Assembly (NCBI GenBank): GCA_033980235.1
Contig: CM067067.1
Span: 21,821,903 to 21,885,902 of the forward strand
Direction of reading: 5' to 3'
DNA: 64,000 nt
DNA from: Diadema setosum
Taxonomy: Eukaryota > Echinodermata > Echinoidea > Diadematoida > Diadematidae
This document shows positions 11,522-23,496 of the stretch, piece after piece. The notes beneath the pieces are model-generated. The model ran no database searches. It had not been told where the DNA came from and saw only the letters and a list, made by a program, of their open reading frames with translations. The position numbers were made by a program, and so were the translations under genes. Numbering within the stretch: the stretch's first letter is position 1; the number at the start of each line of letters is the position of its first letter.

Positions 11522-11707
11522 ATGGAGCCGCAGGAGGAGAGCGAGAGATCTGTCTCCAAGAAGAGGAAGACCATGAAAACCAGTGACAGAGTATGGAGAT
11601 GGCGACAGAAAAATAAAATGAAGTCAATCCCAATTCCCCTCAAGACACTAGGGGCTGAACGACAGAGATGTCATTTCACCTCTGCTGGATCGGTATTAAA
11701 TTTGTGA
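11522..11707 (+). CDS. Short unassigned frame inside the 7.8-kb element (possible first exon)
   Basis: An ATG in reasonable context opens 61 codons that begin MEPQEESERSVSKKRKTMKT and continue with a very basic Arg/Lys/Trp-rich stretch before a stop at 11705. It lies in the CpG-rich left subterminal block, where an element's own promoter would be. A possible donor (GATCG|GTATTA) lies just before the stop, so it may be a first exon rather than a complete gene. The basic N-terminal part could bind nucleic acid, but I recognise no family. Codon usage could not be tested. Confidence 0.3.
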   Translation: MEPQEESERSVSKKRKTMKTSDRVWRWRQKNKMKSIPIPLKTLGAERQRCHFTSAGSVLNL

Positions 11708-11857
11708 AACTCGGAAGACTTCATTCAGTTCAGTGTGAGTAACAGTTAACTTCAGTTTAGGACCTACAATGTTAGTGTAACATTGCTGATAGAGATGTCA
11801 CTTAGAGGATCTACACACACTATACTATTGTTATGAGTAGGCCTAGATTAGTAGTTT

Positions 11858-12168
11858 TGTTAGGTGTCCTATGCCCCACCCGGAAAGAGTTCCTTATGTC
11901 CCCCCCCCCCCCCAACTTGCACAAAACAAACAAACTAACAAGTTAGGCCTACCATTCCTTTTTTAATACCGATAATAAACTAAATAAAGGTTATGCCATT
12001 TATGGGAAGACTTCCCATATTATTAAACCTTTATTTAGTCCACCATTAGCAAAAAAAAAAACAAAACAAAAAAACAAAAACAACAGCAACCTATCTAGGC
12101 CTAACCATTATTTGTGCAAACTAGTGGGGGGGGGGGGGACATAAGGAACTCTTTCCCCACACCCTAAC
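11858..12168. repeat. 310-bp foldback with poly-C and poly-G arms
   Basis: The sequence GGAAAGAGTTCCTTATGTCC followed by a C run at the left is mirrored by a G run and GGACATAAGGAACTCTTTCC at the right. The arms meet near 12014 at a small hairpin built on GGGAAGACTTCCC. The whole block is one imperfect inverted repeat nested in the 7.8-kb element. Confidence 0.8.
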
Positions 12169-13099
12169 TTGTTTCTATTATGGTAAACTAAAAGATATAT
12201 CACAATTTGCCTGAGATTTTACTCACATTTGAAGAAAGGCCACATGCAGATTCACAAAGCCAAAGGTGTACCGGTATTCAGAATGCGATTGAGGTAGTAT
12301 GGTAGGTATCCTAGACTAATGTTCTACCATTCCTAGTCCGAGGCCCTTTTTCTCTGCCAATATATTAGATAACTGGAAATTTTTTTTTTTCTGCGTATAA
12401 TCCCAAATTTGGCTCAACAGTTCTCCTTTTTGAAATGTGCTTCTGGCAATTGCACAAAATCGCTGTTCACATTAAGAAATGGCACGCTAAAGTGTTTTGC
12501 ATGTAAATACGCGAATTCCTATTTTACCATATTCTGGATTATGTTGCCCTATTCTACCTTCATGTCAAATTATGGGTCTCAAAATTTCGAAATAAGAAAG
12601 TTACGACACTCATCAGAACTGCCGTTTGTTACAAATCGGCGATAGGCGAGAAATCCAATTTTACGAAACGACACTGAATGAGTGAAAGTGTCAGCGAAGA
12701 GCTGCGTAGAGTGATCATCTGGTCACTCTCGGTTTTTACAAATAGTTTGTGGAGAGTCAACCGTGTATATGTTGTCACGGCAGCTATGATCGCGGACCGC
12801 AAACGTGAATTCACATGTTTGGTAAGGTACCTAATTATTGTCTCCGGTACACATGGCATTGCAAAAATGTTGATTGAACTGTATCTATTGTGCGTATACA
12901 TAAGTGGCTAATGGCGTATATGCATTGCAGCGCAGTTCACTCAGTCCCTAGTGTAGTGGTTAATGGTGTATGCTTTGTAACACAGTAGGTGCTAGTTGTT
13001 GAGAAAGGTCTGTCAGATATTATTGTGGCAAATGTGGGTATCTTTTGTAGGGCAACAGCCAGCATCACATTCAAGGACCATCCTGACTAGGCAGCTCAG

Positions 13100-13425
13100 T
13101 GAAGCCAGTGACATCCCCTCTCGTCAGTTGAGACCAGCCCTCCCAGCTACCGAGCTTGATGTCAGAAGCCAGTGAAATTCCCTCTCGTCAGTTTCGACCA
13201 GCTACCCAGCTCGGTGAAGCCAGTGACATCTCCTTTCATCAGTTGAAACCAGCCCTCCTAGCTAACCAGCTTGATGAAGCCAGTGACATTCCCTCTCGTC
13301 AGTTTCGACCAGCTATACCCAGCTTGGTGAAGCCAGTGATGTCCCCTCTCATCAGTCGAGACCAGCCCTCCCAGCTACCCAGCTTGATGAAGCCAGTGAC
13401 ATCCCCTCTTGCCCATTGAAACCAG
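13100..13425 (+). repeat. Alternating 51-53 / 60-64-bp tandem repeat, array 1
   Basis: GCCAGTGA recurs at 13104, 13168, 13219, 13279, 13332 and 13392, giving spacings of 64, 51, 60, 53 and 60. Long units carry TTGAGACCAGCCCTCCCAG-like sequence; short units carry TTTCGACCAGCTACCCAGC. In several units one frame reads LDEASDIPSRQ-like residues, so the array may descend from coding sequence, but stops and frame changes interrupt it. A sequence just before the array (13050-13085) is repeated before array 2. Confidence 0.75.
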
Positions 13426-14689
13426 CCCTTGCACTGGTACAAAAGGTTTGTACAAACTGTCTTTAATTACCTGGTTCATTTTGTTTTAATACACCTAGAT
13501 CCAACAACTGTTTTGAACCTGCAAATGAAAATTAATGTTGATATTTAGTAAACAAAACATCAATAAATTGTTCGATTTAACTCTGTGTTCTCAAACGATG
13601 CTGTTATTATTCTTGCTGTAATAATTGATAACATTTTTTTTTTTGAACCCATAGCTGTGGTAGTGGTTAATAAGATTATGGTTGTCTTGATCATTACTTT
13701 TAGGGTTACAAGTTACATAGTTTGTACATTGCAGCCACATATAGGCCTCCTATATGATTGTATGTGGAATTACAGACCCCCAAATCCCATGCATGTGGCT
13801 GGATTTAAAGACATAGGCCCTATATGAGCTTGTATACATAGGGCCTACTTTGTAGATGCACAATGAGAGGCTGAGGTCATCCCGACGTCATGTGCAGTGT
13901 CAACTCATCAAAAATTTGGCTAGGGTCTGTAGGTCTTATTTTCCTTTTTGCTATTTAACTTCTACAGTAGACAGTCTATTTCTAACATATTTCATGGAGT
14001 TTTCTCTGTTGCATATATGTGAGCACTACAAGATATAGCTACCTGGTAGACTCTACACTGATATAAAAGGGATAGCAAGTTCTGTGACTAAATTTACAGA
14101 GTGGTGAAGAACTAATGTGACTATCCTAATTGTAAGTCAGTGTTAATGCCTTTCATTGTGACTGATATACAGATGAACTCCTGTCCAGATGCCCCTGTGA
14201 AATGGAAAAGGACAAGTTCGTGAATGCTGTTGCCTTCTCCAATTAGTTGTGGAGGAAAATGCTACTCTGAGGAAAGGACTTGGGTCAGATTGAAGTGGAT
14301 CAAAACCTGGTGAGAGTGCTGACAGATATTGATTTTATCAGAGCCTGGGCAGATGTTAGAAGATAACAGGTTAGATGATGAAGATGTCCCTTTGGCATGC
14401 ATATTTAGGAATTTTTATGTAAATATCATAAATAAAGTGGGCTACTAAGTATTTTCATTGGACTTTCAGCATCTAACATAATTACTTTCATCAGTACTAA
14501 ACTTGTCATTGCTGGAATGTTAGTCATTAAAGAGAATATTTACTATGTGTAATACTGAATAGTTAATTGAGTCTATATGAGTAGTAAAATAATTTTTCAT
14601 TGTAAATGTGTAGTAGTTACTATATTACCAACATTCAGTCATTAGATGAGAGATCAATAGAATGTGCTTGTTGGCCTCTATTGCAGTGG

Positions 14690-14925
14690 AACAGCTAGCA
14701 TCACATCCAAGTGCCATCCCAGATATCCAGGTTGTTGAAGCCAGTGGCACCCCCTCTCGCCAAATAAGCAAGACCTGTGACATCCATCTCGCCAGTGGAG
14801 ACCAGCCCTCTCTACCACCAAACTCAGTGAAACCAGTGACATCCCCTCTCATTAATCAGAACCAGCCCTCCCAGCTACTTACATGTAGCTCCATGAAGCC
14901 AGTGACATCCCCTCTCATGTTCTTC
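14690..14925 (+). repeat. Tandem repeat, array 2 (diverged)
   Basis: About three diverged units of the array at 13100 follow ACAGCTAGCATCACATCCAA, which parallels ACAGCCAGCATCACATTCAA upstream of array 1. In both cases an acceptor-like TTGTAG or TTGCAG precedes this word, as if an exon and its intron border had been duplicated. The frame reads EASGTPSRQ near the start. No function is recognised. Confidence 0.6.
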
Positions 14926-14949
14926 TTTGTGGCTGGCAAATGTTTGAAA

Positions 14950-17900
14950 ACTGAACTTGGATGACGTCAATATCATAATTATGTTGAGTGCATCCAAGTG
15001 ATGGCAATGATAATAGCTCTGACACCAGCTCTTCCTGTATTCCTTCATTGTGTATAATAGCAAAAGACATGTTAGTAATGAAAAAGCTGCACCTTTGTAC
15101 CAGGATTGTTGGGGATTCTGATAAATGCACATTGAACATGAATAACATCAATTCCAATCATAGACCTACATTCATGTGATGGCAATACTAACTGATATGA
15201 CACTACATTCATATTTCTGAACTCTCTATTTCTGTCTTTTCTGTGAGGTAACAACAAACATGTTAGTACTCAAATGTGTGAATCAGAATGAAACATTGAA
15301 TTGATTGCATAGAAAATTTGTTCTTGCCCCATGTGGCAAGTAGGGAATATAAATCCTGTAAACTCCTAAACTGCATGTGCTTAAATTGTTACTGGAAACT
15401 GAAAGGGCTGCAATATCCAGGCACAAAGTGTTTTGTCCTTTTATTTTTTCATTTGGTCTTTTTTCCCCCTGTGTTTCCCAGGTGTTTCAGTGGTGAAAAG
15501 CTACAATTACTCCGTTACGATAAAATATTGCATCAGTGTTTTAAAGTGAACTTAAGCAGGGCTGTCATGCACAGCAGTGTACATCACTGAAAGGGCCTTT
15601 CACACCTTTCATTATTGCTCTAATTGTTATTATTATTATTACTACTATTGTTGTTATTGCTAATGTTTTTATTACTATCATCATCTTCATAATGATTATT
15701 ATCCTCATCATCATTTATGTGATCACTGATATCATGCCATGTGTTACATTCAAGTGGCACAGCAGGTCCTACACAGTAGCATTGTCCATCAGCATTGTGG
15801 AAGACACTTTTCAGCACATAATTTTGTGATAACTCTATCAAATCACATTATTATGAGGACAATATTTTTGTCGTAAATGGAGTTTGTGCCCTTGTAATAT
15901 TCATTGCATCTATATTTTATAGCCAAAAATGGGTATGAATTTTGATAAACAAATGTGTTGGAAGTACTTCAAACTAGATGTTCAGTTTTCATTCACATAG
16001 ATATAAAAATACATTGTAATATACATTTGGTAGGTCCCTACATGATGTTCTACTGATATAATTGTATACCGGTACGCTAAAACCCTAAACTGAATGTGTT
16101 TTGAGAATGCAATATGTAGAAGGTCTCCACACTGAAATAGTACATGTATAGTGTTCTTTGTACTTGAAGTCATTAAACCATGTGACATTGATTCTTGGAC
16201 CTTCACTTAACTTTTTTTCCCTGCAAATGTGCAAGTTATTTGAAAGTGGTTGCATTTGTTAGGTTTTTTTAATTTACATGTTATATTATTGTTATCATAA
16301 TTGTTCAATATGATAGGAGTATAATGTGTAGATGCCAAAATTGACTAATGACAGAATGCTGAGCAGTGTTTTTTTTTTTTTTTCAAATGACTACCTTACC
16401 TGTGTAAATTGGCAATCTTTGCCATACAACTATTTCTATTATGACATTTAATGTTTAAAAGATATAGGCCTACATGCAAGTCGTCAGCACAGATTTGTTA
16501 TCTCTACATTGTATATCACATCACATTACTGTGAGAGCAGTTTCTACATGTAGCACATTTGCAATTAGAACCTGTGCTCATGATGCAACACCAAATGCAA
16601 ATATTCATGCAAAGATAAAAGAAAATGTAAGGTCAGTGTACCCTGGTACACACAACTTCTGATGTAGGTCCCATGTACACATGCAATTCATATGTACACA
16701 TGAAATTTGTATATGTATGCATGGTAGTATAACGTACAGTGTAAGTGTAGGGATTTACTTTGAACCATTTATTATAAGTGTATCCCCCTTCTGTTATAAC
16801 AGGTACCACCCCTCTACACATAAATACGTCAACCCACACATACAGTAGTATTCACATTTACATTCATCCACGCATCCCACCTATCACAGACACACCACAT
16901 ATCACATGACATTTTCCACTCTTTCACTTCTCACCCATTGTTCCCTGTAATACTGAAATCATGCCTAAATCACCCACGCCTACACACCATTTACATATTA
17001 TGAATATTTAGTTTTAACCTTTGATTCCTTATTTGCATGTTTTGTTATGTTGATTTTGTGTATGAATATTTGTTACAACTCACATTTACATGTAAACCCA
17101 TGCCAAATTATGTGTAGAATAAACTGGCTACAAGTTAGTTAGCCAAGGGACTCCTTCTAAGTAACACGTGTGCTGCCCTAGTTTGCTTTAAGTGTGACGA
17201 GTGCTAGAGAGCTAAGCGAACCCGAGCCCTTACATAAGAAATGTGTTAGATTTTTATTCACTGAAATATCAGAACAAGATATTTATACCTGTGTAGGTCT
17301 AATTGTTAAGCATCAATTTACCACTGAGAAAAAATTTGTTCTGATGATAAAAACCTAATCAGGGTTCTAGATAAAACTGAGTGAATGTTGTTGGCCTATG
17401 TGGAAATAATTGACTTGAACAGATTATTTCTTGTGTCTTTTCGCCTTGTAGGTGAACGAGACATATTGCATCATGCGTGGTTGCATTGCATGATGAATAA
17501 GAAAATGTGTAAGGTAGCCTCAGAAATTGCTGGATTAGTTATTAGACTATTACAGGTGTCACATTATTCAGTCTAGAAGACTGAAAATGATCTGATTCCC
17601 AACATTTTTGTGTGTATCTGTGAAATAATTCCAATTAACCCTATTCATACAGAAAAAAAGGTAGGCCTTGGTCTAAGCCATACCAATGACCAATTTTCTA
17701 ACCTATTCAGTGCATGTGTCAGTTATGAAGAAAATCATCCACAATAAATGTTACGACTAAGTCACATTTGAAATTACGAATACATGACAAGTTGTACTGG
17801 TAATAAAAATGAACTATTGGTTAGATCCAATGCAAGTTTAGATATAACATGGTACCTGGTACTTCTCTAGCCTACTTGTGTTTCAAATCTTTGAAGAACT

Positions 17901-17990
17901 ATAAAAAAAATAAATAAATAAATGGGTTTGCCATGAAGATTGCATTTCTTGACAATGTGCATGAAAAGTTTAAGATATGTATTGAATTAC
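14950..17990. other. Interior of the 7.8-kb element without recognisable genes
   Basis: AT-rich sequence with short low-complexity runs (for example ATT/ACT repeats at 15625-15715 and poly-T at 16369-16383). I see no coding exon, RNA gene or terminal repeat here. Open frames are short and lack family resemblance. Confidence 0.5.
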
Positions 17991-18009
17991 ATGTGCATGT
18001 AATAACACA

Positions 18010-18164
18010 ACCCGACCAGGTCACCAGACGCCGTGCGAAGCAAGCACGGTAGCACTGTAACTGCGTACTGGGCTGTGTCCTTACCCGGAAAAGTTTCTAC
18101 GTACAGCTAAACAGGCACAGCCCAGTCGATCGCTGTATAAATAGCCCGGCGTCTGGTCGGGCTA
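18010..18164. repeat. 155-bp miniature element, CCCGACCAG family
   Basis: The left end has CCCGACCAG and CCAGACGCCG separated by four extra bases; the right end is CGGCGTCTGGTCGGGCTA, its reverse complement. An inner inverted pair (ACTGGGCTGTGT and ACAGGCACAGCCCAGT) lies between them. Partial copies start at 26802 and 39812. It is nested in the 7.8-kb element. Confidence 0.75.
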
Positions 18165-19186
18165 CGTAGTACCGCGTTCACCTATCCCGCTTTCGGTACA
18201 CGTACTTCTCAATGAAGAATCTTGTAATGGAGTTTGATGCCTTTTAGGACACGTAACCTACCGAGTCTTCCGACGATAGAACTATCTCTCATAGTATCTT
18301 GGAAGAAGGACATGTGAATCAGAATCGGAGGATCTAGGAGTCCTTTGATTTTAGGTTAGCGCTCTCATCAAATGAAAACACAACGCGAACTCATACACTC
18401 GTACACAGCATGCAAGATCGTACAGCAAGCTAGCTAGCTCTCGAGCTTGCACTGCTGCGAGTTATGGCAAGTGATGCGGCCAGCGCTCGCCGCCGCGCCC
18501 ATAGGCACAGCCAGCCGTCAGAGCTACTAGCTTGCTCTAACTAACGTGCTCTAACTACTAGTACAGCAGTTCCGCAGCTCACTCGGCATGTTGGCTTGAT
18601 TTCGCTGTAAGTTGGCTTGATGTCCGCAGTCAACAAGCAGTATTCCGCAATTCAAATACGTATCGCCATCGTATCGAAGGATCTTTTTCCAGAAAAGTAT
18701 GTTTTGTTTTTCGCTTTTTAAAACATTTGAGAAGATTTCGATTTCCAAGATATTTTGACACATGTTAAGTTAAATATCTACCTTTCATTTTATACCCAAA
18801 ACACCTTCTCTTTCGCATGTTTTGCACAACCGAACACTCCTCCCCAGGCCCTTTAAGACTAAATATCGTCACATTGTGATGACGGACAGTGAATTTTGTG
18901 TTGTGAAATGGGGGCGGGGGGGGGGCACAATTAAATTTAAACAAACTTGTAACTTACAAAACCTGGGATAGAGGAAAATGGCAATTGTAACTTGTCTCCA
19001 AAAATGGCCACTGTCAGTGTCTTTGTTATAACAAAAAAAAAATAGTAATTATGATTGTTCATTGTCATAGCTGTTGTGTTTATAGCCACTGAGATCTAAA
19101 ATGAAGAAAGCAACAATAGCACAAAAAAAAAAAAACACAACACAACACAACAAAACAAAACAACTAAAAAATCAAGAATGACTTAC

Positions 19187-19250
19187 CATAACTTCTTCTG
19201 CCTCCTGTATCAGAGATGCTGTTTTAGCCTCCAGGGCAGCATTCAAACGC
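19187..19250 (-). CDS. TEX9: TEX9, coding exon 3
   Basis: This 64-base exon encodes RLNAALEAKTASLIQEAEEV followed by Met. It is near-identical in pattern to the conserved N-terminal helix of vertebrate TEX9, which I recall as [20 protein letters not shown]. The acceptor is CCACAG|GCG and the donor is ATG|GTAAGT, a strong site. It enters in phase 2 and leaves in phase 0, compatible with exons 2 and 4. It lies between a 5.9-kb intron (intron 2) and a 13.1-kb intron (intron 3); intron 3 contains the 7.8-kb TTAA-flanked element. This exon is one of the firmest anchors for the gene. Confidence 0.95.
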
Positions 19251-19468
19251 CTGTGGCATTATATCACAAGAACAAAAAATAGAATATACGGTATATCTAT
19301 TTCTTTTTTTCTTGAACAGACAAGGCATTAAACATCTTTCCTAGTCCTTGAGGTTCCCCGGGTAATATTCTGTAAGGATTCTGGTGAGAGTATTCACAGA
19401 TGAGCAATGCGCAGTTAGTGCAGCACGTAGATATGGCATCAATCGAAGAAGAAATTTCACATCATATA

Positions 19469-20305
19469 TGTGAACATGCTTCAAAAAAACAACAAAAAGT
19501 CGCACGCACTGATTTTGTGTGTGGACTGAAAATAGGTGGAATGTGTCAACCCAGGCGATCTTGAGTTTTGCATATTTTCTAAAAGAGCAAGTCTTCTTTT
19601 ACATTATACTAAAGTTTGGGATCATAAAACAAACAGGAAATTGCGTTTTTAGCAGTTTTTCTCGAACGCATTTTGGTAGAATAGTGTGATTGAGTCCCGT
19701 TTTCATTTCTTAAACATCCTGTCCATACTCTTCACTTTCAACACTTGATAACTTTGGAAAGGATGATGCTACTGCTTTGAAAGTTGACATGAATCACCTA
19801 CAGAATCCGTCAATAAAGCGTGCTCAATTTCAGCTTAATCTGATGATCCCTTCATTGTTGTTGCTCCTGTGGTTTACATCCTGGTTTTTTTTTTTTTTTT
19901 TGTTCCATTCATGGCACAGCTAGCATGGCTTACTGGTAATGATTAAGCGCTTGAATAGACCTGTACTTCAGAGCTTCTTTTCTCAGTTCACACTTTCCAG
20001 AGTGATTATCCCTTCACTGTGGTTGCTCTGGTGGTTTACTTCCTGTTTTTGTTCCATTCATAGCACAGCTGGCATGGCTTACTGGTAAAGATTAAGTGCT
20101 TGAATAGATGTGCACTTTAGAGCTTCTTTTCTCAGTTCACACTTTCCAGAGTGTGCTTTCTTTCCAATACTTATAGATAGGTTAGGAGAGTCCATCTGAA
20201 TTGAGTTATCTCATTTTAAAGCTTAAAGTCTGCTCTTCCAGAATCTGCTCTAACTAAAAATCTGTGTCTGGCGACTTTTTGTTGGTTTTGTGATGCAGGG
20301 TCACA
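19469..20305 (+). repeat. Inverted-repeat element family A, copy 3 (with internal duplication)
   Basis: Same orientation as copy 1 and ending in TTTGTGATGCAGGGTCACA. A segment of about 155 bp from 19841 is repeated in tandem from about 19996, which explains the greater length (837 bp). It lies in TEX9 intron 2, about 220 bases upstream of exon 3 on the gene's strand. Confidence 0.8.
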
Positions 20306-21120
20306 TATGTTTGTTTCATGAAAACATTCCAATCATGCCATAAAAAAAAAGAGTATGTACAATTGTACACATATGTTTGCCAGGTCAATTCACACCATAG
20401 CCTAGCTGTGTGAATATGTAGTTATACCGCTGTCCTCATTCATGTATCTCTGTGTAAGATAGAGTATAGTAGACAAGGGTTATATGTCTGCCATGAGCAA
20501 CACAGCAGAGTAATTTGAAGTTACAAACTTCCATTGCTACACACTATGGAAAGAAAAGAAAAAGAAACACTATTTTGCATTTTCAGCAACTTTCCTGAAG
20601 ATTTTTTTTTTTTCAAATGTATGAATTATTCCAAAATATGGGACTGAAAAATAAAGGGGAAAAAATGATGAATTTGCTGGAAAAAGAAAAAAAAAATCTG
20701 TTGTTTGGTGACTGATATGATGGCAGCGATACATTAATGTGCATGATTCTAACATGACTAACAGATCAAAGGAATGGTGTTCCACTGAATAGTGTGATAG
20801 GTTCATTACATACAGCGGACAAAACCTCACTTTGAACGTCAGACTCTGAGTCATGTAATGACTTTCCTGTTTGGATCAATTGACAACAGCATCAGAGCCA
20901 CCATGTATACGACACTTGATTTGTACTACTGCCATGCACTTCTGAGGGAGTTTAGAGCCATCAGTTCTGTGGTTGCATGTCCAAAGGTAATTGCTTCCTT
21001 TATTAGTGGTCACGTCCGTGTTTGGCTTCACCAGAGCTGTTATGCCAGCTGATCAACATTTAGAAGTTTAAGTCTTGCATTTGACTGCCCCCCGGCAGAG
21101 CATCTTGTTTCTGAGCTCAC
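20306..21120. other. Intronic stretch with no recognised feature
   Basis: TEX9 intron 2 sequence with short A and T runs. I see no exon, RNA gene or terminal repeat. Confidence 0.5.
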
Positions 21121-21306
21121 ATTAAAGCAGAAATTTATAGAGAATCTTAGAAATATGACAAGTTTGATATCTACGGAAAGCTAAGAAGCTAGTTAACAAA
21201 ACTGGATATCTTTTAGACGATGAAACTTTACCCCCAAACTGTTTTTGAGATTGAAAAAAACACCCAATTTCCATAACCACGTAGCTCCGTTCACTACAAG
21301 AAACAT

Positions 21307-22701
21307 CGGATTTGAGCGACGTCACCAAATGTGTATGAGCTGATTTGCCATACGGCTATATGAGACCCGCTCTGGCAAAACCCGAAACTTCTCGGCAAAT
21401 GTGATTTCGCGCTACAGCCTGAAAAAGGTCAAAAAATGACCTACCTCAGGGACCAAATTGACATTTTCACGTTGTAGGTGAAATTTTCTAGTTTCTGATT
21501 GATATCAACAATATTTCGAAATACAACCTACAAAATGTGGAATTTTGAAGAGAAAAGTGGGATGTCAATCTCAAAAGTTGGCCAAAATCTTACGTCTAAA
21601 GACCAAATCACCTTTGCTTACGGCGAAAATGACTGTTCTTTTGGCGATCGTGTCTTAGATATTCTGCGTTGAACCCTGACACATTTGGTACCTACAGAAA
21701 ACTCTACCTCTGCTTATTCCAAATACGGTCATGGCATGATGTCGTGCTACTCACTTTCATTCATAAATTTGTCTGAAACATGCGTAAGTTTATGCAAATC
21801 GTCTCCCAGACGCGTAAACAGCCTTGTTGCTTACCAAGACATGTGATCAAAATACGTGTTCACGATTGGTCAACTGCACCGAGGACCCCCTTGTTTACAA
21901 GCAACCTACGTGTTCTACTATGGGGATCGCTGCAGCAGCGGTACATGCTTGCATGCAACACGTGTATCGTGACTACTGCTCAGCACTGAAATGTTGCAGT
22001 TTCCCGCTTTGTTAGACTGTTTTTTTAGCAAGTTGAGGTAGAAATTAGAATTCAAAACAACACACGGGAGAAAAAGAAGGTCACATTTATCTAACAAACC
22101 TTCATCATGCCATTTCGAAGAAGAATCAAGCTGAAATCATGGCATCAATGAATACCTCTTCACTGCCGATTCTGCTGGTACTGTTGTGCATACACCTGAT
22201 AAAGGCAACCGCGAATCTTGAGCTGATTACGGTAGGTTTTGTGCTTTTCAAACGTCGTATTTCCGTAAATTTATGGGTGTAAAAATGATTTCCAATCAAT
22301 TACAGCTCTTTGACTTAGTTATCATCCTTCATGAGTATGTAAGATTACCTCAGCTATACGCAATTCCCCCACAATGATCGATTTGTTGTGTCAATAATAA
22401 CAGCAAATTGTGGCTGTACGAAGGAACAGCTGATCACGCGTCACGGCGATCGTGAATCTCGAGCTGACGATAGGTTTTGTGCTTTTAAAACTTTGTTTTT
22501 CCGTAAATTTATGGGTGTAAAAAATGATTCCAATGAACACAAACAAACAAACAATTTCACGACGTGAATATATAGTTTTGGCGGACGATTTATTCTAGAT
22601 TGACAACAAATTACACACCAATTTCCTGAAAAGTGCACACAGTTTGCCTATAGATAAGTAAATCCCACTGGGTTGCATACATATTTGGTGACGTCGCAGA
22701 T
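21307..22701. repeat. Possible 1.4-kb inverted-repeat element
   Basis: GAGCGACGTCACCAAATGTG at 21315 is answered by a near reverse complement ending at about 22700, giving ends of roughly 25 bases. A segment of about 90 bp (22205-22300) is repeated at 22447-22535. The interior is less AT-rich than its surroundings and includes the candidate signal-peptide exon at 22139. Boundaries are approximate. Confidence 0.45.
22139..22231 (+). CDS. Candidate first coding exon with signal peptide
   Basis: An ATG in good context (ATCATGG) opens 31 codons reading MASMNTSSLPILLVLLCIHL and then IKATANLELIT. This is a textbook signal peptide with a hydrophobic core and small residues before a likely cleavage near ATA. 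It ends at a GTAGGT donor in phase 0. It is on the strand opposite TEX9, inside intron 2. No following exon was identified, and the locus lies within a possible mobile element whose exon end is partly duplicated downstream. It could be a nested secreted-protein gene, a transposon-borne fragment, or chance. Confidence 0.3.
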
Positions 22702-23154
22702 TTGGCACTTTTCGTAGCCGCATCGACCTTTTTCCAGTGCTCAAATTTGGTAAAAATAAAGATTCTTATATTCAAAGCAGAGACAACTTTATTGCATGAT
22801 TTATGTCAGAAATTAATCAAAATAACATTAAATGATGTAAAACAGTCAATTAATATGATATTTTTTCCTATAAATTTCTTCTTTAAAAACCAACTTCACG
22901 AAAAAAAAAAAACTATTTCTTTATTAACTCTTTGGCCTGTATTGACAATGGTGGCTTAAATACAAACCATGGTTTCACAATTTGGTCCATGGATGAAAAC
23001 AAGCTTGCATGAAATAGGCCTATCTTTCACATGTGAGTATTAATGCAAGATGATTAGTGGATGTCTCGTGGGGTATGCAATATATATGTCATGTGCACTT
23101 AGGAAGAAAAAACCTGCACAAACCATAGACTAACTTTAAACCACCTTCGTGAAT

Positions 23155-23495
23155 ACGGACCTTTGTGTGCCATCATGCCCCCTGTGTGCCACATTATTCT
23201 GAGACTGCAATGCAAGAGCGCTTTTGAAAAACATTTTGCATTCCAAAGCCATGTAACTTTTTAAAGTTAAGTGCTTATGCTAGAAATGCAGTGCAGCAAA
23301 GTTGTAGAGAAAATTTCAAGATATGCTGTGTAAATCCTATGCAAAGCTATGGCTATGATACTTTCAGTGTACTGTGGGATATTGCAATATCTTCATTGGT
23401 TTGTGTGTGGGTCAAGTATTTGAGCAAAATATGTGAAGCAAGGAAGCCACCGACTACGTAAGTCTGGCATGTGAACATGTCTCACAAAGAGTTAA
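23155..23495. repeat. TTAA miniature element family C, shortened copy
   Basis: CCCCCTGTGTGCCACATTATTCTGAG near the left and CTCACAAAGAGTTAA at the right match the intact copy at 27592-28104, but about 170 bp of the interior is missing or unrecognisable. It abuts the next element at 23497. Confidence 0.6.
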
Positions 23496-23496
23496 A

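Larger units (their letters stand above)
11030..18856. mobile_element. Candidate 7.8-kb TTAA-flanked DNA transposon (Kolobok/piggyBac-like target)
   Basis: The left end is TTAA then AGGGACTGGGGAGGAGTGTT. The right end read on the other strand is TTAA then AGGGCCTGGGGAGGAGTGTT, a 19-of-20 match. Both termini lie next to GC- and CpG-rich subterminal blocks (11260-11560 and 18170-18560). The interior contains a poly-C/poly-G foldback, a short frame at 11522-11707, two arrays of a tandem repeat (13100-13425 and 14730-14925), and a nested small element at 18010-18164. I found no recognisable transposase. The pairing of these two ends could be two separate smaller elements sharing termini, but no second terminus was seen between them. 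It occupies TEX9 intron 3. Confidence 0.55.
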
